Positions 58,063-64,000 of a stretch of DNA of 64,000 bases are shown piece after piece; positions within the stretch are counted from its first letter, which is position 1, and each line of letters starts with the position of its first letter. The notes below the pieces were generated by a model. The model was not told the origin of the DNA. It did no database searches and saw only the letters and a list, made by a program, of their open reading frames with translations. The stretch comes from Staphylococcus sp. NAM3COL9 (GTDB lineage Bacteria; Bacillota; Bacilli; Staphylococcales; Staphylococcaceae): contig NZ_LGPC01000014.1 of NCBI RefSeq assembly GCF_001431205.1, forward strand, positions 135,674-199,673, in the 5' to 3' direction. Both the position numbers and the translations under genes were made by a program.

Positions 58063-59079
58063 CTATTGTTTTGCGATTACTCTTGCCGCAGATTCGTCTG
58101 TGATTAGAACAGTGTTATTGGGTGCAATTGAAAGGTAAGCTTTAATAGCTTCTCCTTTTGATTTACCCCCAGCTACGGCAAATATAAACTTCTTCGACTC
58201 AAGATCTTCTAACTGTAGTCCAATCGTTTTCACTTTATGGACGATATCACCTTGATCATCGAAATAATATCCAAATGCTTCTCCCGAGGCATTGTGATGT
58301 TGAAGTTTCCCTATAACTTCACTAGGTGATTGACGTCTACGCGCCATCTTCAGCGCATCACCAATGCCGTGGATTATAATATTGGATTCTTTAATTTTCT
58401 CAAGTGAATGGATGACTGAGGGCTCTAACATAAGCGTGTTATATGTTGTCTCACTTACATTATCTGGTACATATAATGTTGTATACTCACCGTTCGTTTG
58501 CTGCGCCATACTTGCAGCAATCGTATTCGCTTGATATACAACATTTTCACCAAGTCCTCCACGCGCAGGTACGAATAATACATTAAACGGTTGCTTGTGC
58601 ATGGCTTCGCTGACATATGCCATCGTTGAACCACCAGTTACAGAAACTATTGCGTGTTCGTAAAGAATATCTTCTACAAGTTGTCCCGCCTGACGTGACA
58701 ACTCAACCTTAACTGTTTTGTCAGCATCTGAATCGCCAGGTATGACGTAAACTTCTTTGATGTTGTACTGCTCTTTAATAACTTGCGCAAGATGATGATC
58801 GTCTGAATAAATATTGAAATAGCTATTCAATTGACGAATTGTTGTTTCACCTTCTTCAGTTATTTCCATACCTGTCGGTTTAACTTTGATAAGTTCTTGC
58901 TTCTTCAATATATCTGTTTCAGAACGCAGTACACGTTCAGTTAAATCCATGTATTCACTTAAACTACGTCTACCTACAGGTTGATGCTTGGAGATAGTAG
59001 TGAGTATTGAAAAACGACGATACATCTTTCCAACAATTTCTGGAACTAACTTTTGTTGAATTTTCATCAAGTCCTTCAC
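58063..59079 (-). CDS. gapR: Central glycolytic genes regulator GapR/CggR
   Basis: This 338-residue SorC-family repressor controls the operon it heads. An N-terminal winged helix lies at about residues 20-75 ([20 protein letters not shown]), followed by the sugar-phosphate-binding domain with [19 protein letters not shown] and [16 protein letters not shown]. In B. subtilis, CggR releases DNA on binding fructose-1,6-bisphosphate. The start is a GTG with a GGAGG site 9 bases upstream. A likely operator lies at 59140-59153. Confidence 0.95.
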   Translation of the reverse strand: MKDLMKIQQKLVPEIVGKMYRRFSILTTISKHQPVGRRSLSEYMDLTERVLRSETDILKKQELIKVKPTGMEITEEGETTIRQLNSYFNIYSDDHHLAQVIKEQYNIKEVYVIPGDSDADKTVKVELSRQAGQLVEDILYEHAIVSVTGGSTMAYVSEAMHKQPFNVLFVPARGGLGENVVYQANTIAASMAQQTNGEYTTLYVPDNVSETTYNTLMLEPSVIHSLEKIKESNIIIHGIGDALKMARRRQSPSEVIGKLQHHNASGEAFGYYFDDQGDIVHKVKTIGLQLEDLESKKFIFAVAGGKSKGEAIKAYLSIAPNNTVLITDESAARVIAKQ

Positions 59080-59456
59080 TACTACCCACCTCCATTTCCA
59101 TTTAAAGGGTCAAGTTCTAACCATAGATTGACTTTTTCCGTCCCTAGTGGGACAAAAAAATATAACCTCTTATAACAGCAATACTACTACTATATTTTTC
59201 AAATTGCAAGGGAAATACCTATCTATTAGTTATTAATTATTGACCACTCAAATTTAGTTACTTTTGTAACTGCCTACAATAATTTAATACCCGTTAAAAA
59301 TAGCAATTAATCATTCATACTTATCATTTTTAATAGTATATACTATTAAATAAACACATATTATTCACATTCATATGCTTTTGCAAGCGCGAATGATTGA
59401 ATGGTTGTCCTATTATCATTAAAATAGCTTTATAATACTATTTTGGAGGAAAAACT
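59080..59456. promoter_or_regulatory. gapR promoter region
   Basis: These 377 bases separate gapR from the small plus-strand gene. They contain the CggR operator-like palindrome, AT-rich promoter sequence on the minus strand, and a TATAAT-type -10 (TTTATAATAC, near 59430) for the plus-strand gene. I see no other gene. Confidence 0.6.
59140..59153. promoter_or_regulatory. GapR/CggR operator-like palindrome
   Basis: GTCCCTAGTGGGAC is a palindrome with GTCCC/GGGAC half-sites, resembling the GGGAC/GTCCC boxes of B. subtilis CggR operators. It lies about 60 bases upstream of the gapR start codon, where a repressor could block the operon promoter. Confidence 0.7.
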
Positions 59457-59684
59457 ATGTCACAAAAAGATCAACCAGAAGTTATCGATCCTGATGACCA
59501 ACGATATAAGGACTCAGATCATTTTAATAAGCATAGTCAAAAACCATACGCTGGTACACACCAACACCAATCATATAAATACACAAAAAACGTCGGTTGT
59601 GGCCCATTCGGTTGTTTGAGTGGTTGCATCACTTTAATACTCTTGTCATCACTCCTTACTTTCTTATTAAACTTACTATTTTAA
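59457..59684 (+). CDS. Small protein with C-terminal membrane helix
   Basis: This 75-residue protein begins MSQKDQPEVIDPDDQRYKDS after a GGAGG site. The first 45 residues are hydrophilic and His/Gln-rich. A Cys/Gly motif (GCGPFGCLSGC) precedes a C-terminal membrane helix. The cluster of three cysteines before the helix is notable. I do not recognise a named family, though it is probably conserved in staphylococci. Confidence 0.7.
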   Translation: MSQKDQPEVIDPDDQRYKDSDHFNKHSQKPYAGTHQHQSYKYTKNVGCGPFGCLSGCITLILLSSLLTFLLNLLF

Positions 59685-59826
59685 TTCAACCCGATTCACA
59701 TTTACTTTTACTTTATTTAAAATTATAAATACCCTGTGCTTTGAGTTATTTAAAATATATCCTTAAAAATAAATTCTGCGTTTGTAGAAAATGCTAACAA
59801 CGTCGTAGTCTTTGTCGACAATATTA

Positions 59827-59858
59827 AAAGAAGCACTCGTGAGAACGAGTGCTTCTTT
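59827..59858. terminator. Bidirectional terminator
   Basis: AAAGAAGCACTCGT (59827-59840) pairs perfectly with ACGAGTGCTTCTTT (59845-59858). It separates the convergent genes ending at 59684 (+) and 59904 (-). Confidence 0.9.
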
Positions 59859-59903
59859 TTGATAGATAATGCAACTCTATCTACTAAACGGCTATTAACA
59901 ATG

Positions 59904-60587
59904 TTAATCTTCTTCTGATGAATTTGAGTTACTGTTTTGTGATGATTTTTCTTGAGTATCAGCTTGACTACTTCTTTCTTCTGTTGAAGGTTCAGGTGTT
60001 TTCTCTTCTGTAGATGGCTCAGGTGTTTTCTCTTCTGTAGATGGCTCAGGTGTTTTCTCTTCTGTAGATGGTTCAGGTGTTTTCTCTTCTGTAGATGGCT
60101 CAGGTGTTTTCTCTTCTGTAGATGGCTCAGGTGTTTTCTCTTCTGTAGATGGCTCAGGTGTCTTTTCCTCTGTCGTACGTTCTTCGGTAGAGCGTTCTTC
60201 AGTTGTTGCTTCTTTTGTTTTCTCAGGAGAGTCTTTTTCTTCTGTTGTACGTTCAGCTGTTGCAGGTTGTTGTGTTTGTTGAGTCTCTTGCGTTTGTTGC
60301 GTAGTTGGAACTTGCTGAGTTTGTTGAGTCTCTTGTGTTTGTTGAGTTTCTTGTGACTCTTCTGTCGATTTCTCTTTTTTCTTATCTTTTTCTTCTTTAG
60401 TCTTTTCTTTTTTCTTATCTTTTTCTTCTTGCTTTTGATCAGCTAAACGTTCATCGGCTTGTTTCGAATGATCTACAAAGGCAAAAATGGCAAAAACTAA
60501 TCCACCTACTAATAACAAGACAATAATCGCGCTCACAATTTTTGCAAAACTGTTCATTTTCTTGTTATCTTGATTATGCTTTGGCAT
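59904..60587 (-). CDS. Membrane-anchored protein with TEEKTPEPS repeats
   Basis: This 227-residue protein has a short basic N-terminus, one membrane helix (about residues 15-38), a Lys/Glu-rich coiled-coil stretch (about 45-80), a Gln/Thr-rich stretch, and then seven tandem copies of TEEKTPEPS followed by a Ser-rich acidic tail. The extended, Pro-rich repeats suggest a wall-spanning stalk outside the membrane. There is no LPXTG signal. Family and function are unknown. Confidence 0.7.
   Translation of the reverse strand: MPKHNQDNKKMNSFAKIVSAIIVLLLVGGLVFAIFAFVDHSKQADERLADQKQEEKDKKKEKTKEEKDKKKEKSTEESQETQQTQETQQTQQVPTTQQTQETQQTQQPATAERTTEEKDSPEKTKEATTEERSTEERTTEEKTPEPSTEEKTPEPSTEEKTPEPSTEEKTPEPSTEEKTPEPSTEEKTPEPSTEEKTPEPSTEERSSQADTQEKSSQNSNSNSSEED
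59983..60171 (-). repeat. Seven tandem 27-bp repeats inside the gene
   Basis: Seven nearly identical 27-base units encode TEEKTPEPS. Most units differ by one silent base at most, and the first and last are the most diverged. Copy number is likely to vary between strains by slippage, always in frame. Confidence 0.9.
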
Positions 60588-60874
60588 AAGCTCCCCTCAC
60601 TTCAATTTATATCATAACTTTTATATTTATTCTAAAGGTACTTTCATTAACAAATGTATATTTTACACTATTTTTCATACTAATCAAACCGATTAACTTT
60701 TTTAATATAACTGTTATCTTGATGTCATATCTATTGTAAAATACAAATATGTCTTAATAATTAGTGCTTCAGTTTAATATTAATCTAAATCAAACTATAT
60801 TTTCAATACTTTTATTTCATTTCAAATGTTACTTTACATGTTTCACTATTATCATAACAGGATGTGAGCTAAAT

Positions 60875-61069
60875 ATGAATAAACATGATTTATTAAATGA
60901 TTTAGAGCAGCACAGTCACCATGACAACAAAGGGCTTCGCCAAATGATGGTTGAGAATGATAACTATGAACCAAAGCCCACTTCAAAAAAGCGTTGTTTT
61001 TTCTTCATTTTTAATATTTTCTTTCTATTAGTTATTTTCAGTCTAATTTTTCTTTTCATCTATTTGTAA
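60875..61069 (+). CDS. Small protein with C-terminal membrane helix
   Basis: I use the start MNKHDLLNDLEQHSHHDNKG after a GGATGTGAG site; the longer frame upstream has none. The 64-residue protein has a His/Asp-rich N-terminus, a short basic TSKKRCFF stretch, and one C-terminal membrane helix. It lies where S. aureus carries a small gene before the RsaH locus. The function is unknown. Confidence 0.65.
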   Translation: MNKHDLLNDLEQHSHHDNKGLRQMMVENDNYEPKPTSKKRCFFFIFNIFFLLVIFSLIFLFIYL

Positions 61070-61441
61070 AGGTTAAAAAAATCTTATTGAGTATACATTT
61101 ATATAAGCGATATATAAATAAAAAGATAGTTATAAATCTTTAATTACGTTAGCATATAAACATAGGCCTATACGATAATCGCATAGGCCACTACTAAAGG
61201 GAGTCAAAATTTTACCTTCGTTAGTATATTATGGGGTATACTCGAAATAATTAAGAGATGATTAATTAATATCGAAGGTACCCTTATTATAACGGCATAC
61301 AATATTATTTTAAATACTTCTTAAGCTGACTAAATGACATATTCTTGAACAATTTTCGAAAGAATTATGTCAAAAAAGCAATAGCTTGAGTCGTTTTTAA
61401 TCATTACAATCTAAAGCATTACTATTTTATGAGGTGATATA
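61070..61441. other. Intergenic region holding the RsaH candidate
   Basis: These 372 bases hold the minus-strand sRNA candidate at 61156-61279. The right end contains the promoter for the epimerase gene. No protein gene is visible. Confidence 0.6.
61156..61279 (-). ncRNA. rsaH: Small RNA, probable RsaH homologue
   Basis: A minus-strand TATAAT (61286-61291) would start a transcript near 61279. It contains an unpaired C-rich UCCC motif (in GACTCCCTTT), the mark of several staphylococcal Rsa RNAs. It ends in the hairpin GGCCTATGCGA-TTA-TCGTATAGGCC (61165-61189) plus a T-rich tail. As I recall, S. aureus RsaH lies between the same two neighbouring genes (SA0724 and SA0725). The length of about 124 nt fits. 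Confidence 0.7.
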
Positions 61442-62338
61442 ATGAAACACTATTTAATAACAGGTGGCACAGGTATGGTTGGTACTCAACTCGTTGAAGC
61501 TATCAAGCAAAGCGACGCGCATATAACGATACTTACTAGACAAGACAAATCAACTTCACATCCCAAAATAACATACGTTAATTGGTCGAAAACAAATTGG
61601 GAATCTCAAATTCCTGATATTGACATTATCATTAATCTTGCAGGCGCAAGCTTAATGAAACGTTGGACAAAAGAACATAAAAAAGCAATTATGTTGAGCC
61701 GCTTACAGTCTACGCAAGCATTATTCGACTTGTTTAAAAATCGCACACAAAAACCTTCAGTATTCTTTAATGCGAGCGCTGTTGGTTATTACAAACCAGA
61801 TTACGATCGAACTTATACAGAATTATATAAATCACTCCCGTTTGATTTCTTATCAGAAGTAGTTTACCAATGGGAACGTCGCGCACATCAGTTTGAATCG
61901 TTAGGCACACGTGTTGTGATTGGTAGATTTGGCATGATACTTGCAGAAGGTGGAGGCGCCTTACCTTTGATGAAACTACCCTATGAATTTTATCTTGGTG
62001 GCAAACTCGGTTCAGGTAGACAGTGGTATTCTTGGATTCATTTAGATGATTTAACAAGAGCAATTCTCTATACAATTAACAATGAAAATGCACAAGGTGT
62101 TTTCAACTTTACAGCGCCTATTGTTGAACATCAAAATTTATTTGGCTATACACTGGCACGCGTTACGCACCGCCCCCATTTCACTTGGGTACCTGCATTA
62201 GCCTTAAGATTAGCTTTAGGCCAAATGTCTACAGTTGTATTAGACACACAAAAAGTAATTCCAAATAAATTACAGGCTATAGATTTTAAATTTAAATATC
62301 CAGATTTAAAAATTGCGTTAGAAGATTTAGTAAAATAA
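61442..62338 (+). CDS. TIGR01777-family NAD-dependent epimerase
   Basis: This 298-residue protein is of the SDR39U1/YfcH type. The dinucleotide-binding [11 protein letters not shown] is at residues 8-18, followed by [35 protein letters not shown] and a C-terminal DUF1731-like domain. The substrate is unknown. The ATG has a GAGGTGA site. It is convergent with clpP, with a shared terminator between. Confidence 0.9.
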   Translation: MKHYLITGGTGMVGTQLVEAIKQSDAHITILTRQDKSTSHPKITYVNWSKTNWESQIPDIDIIINLAGASLMKRWTKEHKKAIMLSRLQSTQALFDLFKNRTQKPSVFFNASAVGYYKPDYDRTYTELYKSLPFDFLSEVVYQWERRAHQFESLGTRVVIGRFGMILAEGGGALPLMKLPYEFYLGGKLGSGRQWYSWIHLDDLTRAILYTINNENAQGVFNFTAPIVEHQNLFGYTLARVTHRPHFTWVPALALRLALGQMSTVVLDTQKVIPNKLQAIDFKFKYPDLKIALEDLVK

Positions 62339-62343
62339 TGATA

Positions 62344-62378
62344 AAAAAAGACAAGCCACATCATGCGGCTTGTCTTTT
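62344..62378. terminator. Bidirectional terminator between the epimerase gene and clpP
   Basis: AAAAAGACAAGCC pairs with GGCTTGTCTTTTT, with T-runs on both strands. Confidence 0.9.
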
Positions 62379-62407
62379 TTACTTAAGCTTTTATATTAAT
62401 TTTAGTG

Positions 62408-62992
62408 TTATGCTTCAGGAACCATAACTTGGTCAACTAAACCGTATTCTTTAGCTTCTTCAGCTGATAAGAAATTATCACGATCAGTATCTTTTTCAAT
62501 TGTTTCAATTGACTGACCAGTACGATCTGCTAAAATTTGGTTTAATTTGGAACGTGTTTTAAGAATATGATTCGCAGCAATTTCAATTTCTGTTGCTTGA
62601 CCTTGTGCACCACCAAGTGGTTGGTGAATCATTACTTCAGCATTTGGTAAAGCAAAACGTTTACCTTTAGCTCCTGCTGCAAGTAGGAATGAACCCATTG
62701 AGGCAGCCATACCAATACAAATTGTTTGTACATCTGGTTTAATGTGTTGGATGGTATCATAAATTGCAAATCCAGCCGTCACACTTCCGCCTGGTGAATT
62801 GATATAAAGATAGATATCTTTTTCAGCATCTTGTGCTTGTAGGAATAATAATTGTGAAACAATAGAGTTTGCTACATTATCATCGATTTGTGAACCTAAC
62901 ATAATAATACGGTCTTTTAATAAACGTGAGTAAATGTCATATGCACGTTCCCCACGGTTTGTTGTTTCAATTACTGTAGGTATTAAATTCAT
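62408..62992 (-). CDS. clpP: ATP-dependent Clp protease proteolytic subunit
   Basis: ClpP is the serine peptidase core that pairs with ClpX or ClpC to degrade damaged and SsrA-tagged proteins. This 194-residue protein has Ser98 in GMAASMGSF and His123 in MIHQPLGG, and a [16 protein letters not shown] region with the Asp. The ATG follows a GAGGAGG site. A CtsR box lies upstream, fitting heat-shock control. It would degrade products tagged by the tmRNA encoded at 46484-46842. Confidence 0.98.
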   Translation of the reverse strand: MNLIPTVIETTNRGERAYDIYSRLLKDRIIMLGSQIDDNVANSIVSQLLFLQAQDAEKDIYLYINSPGGSVTAGFAIYDTIQHIKPDVQTICIGMAASMGSFLLAAGAKGKRFALPNAEVMIHQPLGGAQGQATEIEIAANHILKTRSKLNQILADRTGQSIETIEKDTDRDNFLSAEEAKEYGLVDQVMVPEA

Positions 62993-63039
62993 TAATATTG
63001 CCTCCTCATTTCTAATTGATAAATTTATTTTAACTCAAA

Positions 63040-63056
63040 AGTCAAATATGGTCAAA
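63040..63056 (+). promoter_or_regulatory. CtsR operator upstream of clpP
   Basis: AGTCAAATATGGTCAAA is a tandem heptad repeat matching the CtsR consensus RGTCAAANANRGTCAAA. It lies about 50 bases upstream of the clpP start, so CtsR should repress clpP until heat or other stress. Confidence 0.92.
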
Positions 63057-63143
63057 AATTAAGCTCAAAATTTCACGAAACTACATTATTCTTATTGACC
63101 GTTACTTCTAAGATTTGTACACTTGTATTAACGTGTTTTTTAA

Positions 63144-63215
63144 CCCCTCGTAGTGTAATGGATAACACATAAGATTCCGGTTCTTAAAATAGGGGTTCGA
63201 TTCCCTTCGAGGGGA
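63144..63215 (+). tRNA. tRNA-Arg (anticodon CCG)
   Basis: The 7-bp acceptor stem CCCCTCG pairs with CGAGGGG. The anticodon stem is TAAGA/TCTTA around loop TTCCGGT, giving anticodon CCG, which reads CGG arginine codons. The T arm has GGGGTTCGATTCCC, and the discriminator is A. CCA is not encoded. In S. aureus a tRNA-Arg gene also lies beside clpP. Confidence 0.95.
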
Positions 63216-63239
63216 CTTACATAAGATTATCTAAACATC

Positions 63240-63283
63240 ACCCGAAGTCATTGGTTTTATGTATCTATGATTTCGGGTTTTTT
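63240..63283 (+). terminator. tRNA-Arg terminator
   Basis: ACCCGAAGTCAT (63240-63251) pairs with ATGATTTCGGGT, followed by at least six T residues. Confidence 0.88.
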
Positions 63284-63425
63284 AATATTTAAAAACACTC
63301 AAACCATTTAACACTTTTAACATATACTCTTTTTCAATATATCTAGTAATCTATGTAGTTTATAATATGCTAAAAATCTATGCAAGACAATTGTTTCTCA
63401 TTTTTAAAACAAGACTTTGATAGTT

Positions 63426-64000
63426 TTATTTTACATTTATAAAACTACTACCTAAGACATCTCTCACATCATGGATTACTAAAAAGGCATTTTCATCTTC
63501 TTCGTTCACAAGCTTTTTCACTCTCGTTACTTGAGATTGTGGCACGACCACGTATAGCATACGCGTCTCACTCTTAGCATAGCCACCTTTACCGGTCAAT
63601 ATCGTAGAACCTCTACCTGTAAAAGCATTAATTTTATCGCTAATTGTTTCACTCTCACTTGATATAACAGTAACTGCTTTTTTAGGATTAAATCCTTCTA
63701 TGATAAACGATGTCGCTCTTTCGGTTACAAACAGCATAATAATTGTAAATAATACGTTTTGTAACGGAAGCACCATCAAAAAAGATAACACGACGAGCGC
63801 ATCCAATACAAAGATGCCTTGAGACGTTTTAATTTCTGAATATTTATTAATTATCTTAGCTATAACTGAGGTGCCTCCAAGTGTACTACCTGTCGCAATA
63901 ACTAAACCTCCGCCAATACCGATGATAGCCCCACCAAACACAGCGTTAATTACGAAATTATCCACACCAAGATTTATATTTTCAGTTAAATGTAAAAACA
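63426..64000 (-). CDS. YitT-family membrane protein, 5' part beyond window
   Basis: The frame is open past the right window edge. The GTG at 63965 is internal, because in-frame codons (reading HLTENINLG before VDNFVIN) continue to 64000. The visible part has YitT membrane helices (GGAIIGIGGGLVIATGSTLGGT, then helices) and a C-terminal DUF2179 domain (TSFIIEGFNPKKAVTVISSE, ILTGKGGYAKSETRMLYVVV). Members are annotated as possible small-molecule or ligand-regulated transporters. Confidence 0.85.
   Translation of the reverse strand, partial: FLHLTENINLGVDNFVINAVFGGAIIGIGGGLVIATGSTLGGTSVIAKIINKYSEIKTSQGIFVLDALVVLSFLMVLPLQNVLFTIIMLFVTERATSFIIEGFNPKKAVTVISSESETISDKINAFTGRGSTILTGKGGYAKSETRMLYVVVPQSQVTRVKKLVNEEDENAFLVIHDVRDVLGSSFINVK

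Larger units (their letters stand above)
62993..63425. other. Region holding the clpP promoter and tRNA-Arg
   Basis: These 433 bases contain the CtsR box (63040-63056), tRNA-Arg (63144-63215), and the tRNA terminator (63240-63283). The right end (63290-63425) is AT-rich without a visible feature. Confidence 0.7.

Noticed and set aside
59983..60171. Tandem 27-bp repeats considered as a CRISPR array
   Set aside because: The units are directly adjacent without spacers and stay in frame inside a coding sequence.

Overview
The window is chromosomal DNA of a low-GC Firmicute, almost certainly a coagulase-negative Staphylococcus. The gene order lipA / yunDEF-like / sufCDSUB / popT / metNPQ / gcvH / ohr / cspC / ssrA-smpB-rnr / secG / gapR-gap-pgk-tpiA-gpmI-eno / clpP matches, from memory, the S. 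aureus backbone in reverse orientation. The protein sequences are not S. aureus ones: GAPDH and GapR differ at many positions, and clfA, vwb, emp and nuc, which S. aureus carries between cspC and smpB, are absent. The tmRNA tag reads GKENNNFAVAA, which I recall from the saprophyticus/xylosus group. That species-group assignment is an inference.

Layout. 1-6.9 kb: partial yutD, lipoate synthase, a metallophosphatase, a TauE/SafE permease, a DUF72 protein, a nitronate monooxygenase and a CNNM membrane protein, all on the minus strand. 7.2-13.1 kb: the SUF iron-sulfur operon, with a possible sRNA beyond its terminator. 13.4-15.5 kb: a DUF368/PopT lipid-carrier translocase and a second CNNM protein on the plus strand. 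16.2-19.0 kb: metNPQ methionine importer under a SAM-I riboswitch. 19-23.5 kb: small redox and glycine-cleavage genes, aroD and ohr. 23.6-46.3 kb: an accessory-like stretch with many small or unknown proteins, repair genes, transporters, pseudogenes and orphan terminators, lying between ohr and the tmRNA gene. 46.4-51.5 kb: ssrA, smpB, rnr, an esterase, secG and a membrane protein. 51.8-59.2 kb: the glycolytic gapR operon with a CggR-type operator. 59.4-64 kb: a repeat-rich membrane-anchored protein, a probable RsaH sRNA, an epimerase, clpP with a CtsR box, tRNA-Arg(CCG) and a YitT-family protein cut by the window edge.

How it fits together. Most backbone genes serve central metabolism and protein quality control. 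SUF supplies Fe-S clusters to proteins such as LipA; GcvH carries a lipoyl arm; tmRNA, SmpB, RNase R and ClpP rescue ribosomes and degrade their products. Regulation visible in the DNA includes the SAM riboswitch, a CtsR heptad repeat before clpP, a GTCCC/GGGAC operator before gapR, and a cre-like site over the -10 box of a CitMHS-type transporter.

I did not find a large, clearly new multigene system. The most unusual signals are non-coding or very small: a minus-strand transcript candidate with three hairpins that share a UUAG loop (45.42-45.55 kb), a neighbouring plus-strand structured element ending in a strong terminator (45.59-45.82 kb), a three-way-junction inverted-repeat element beyond eno, a 35-residue hydrophobic peptide gene, a secreted CHAP hydrolase whose signal peptide lies upstream of any standard start codon, and an orphan Cas2/VapD-like protein. 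All names come from reading motifs and recalled synteny; no searches were run.
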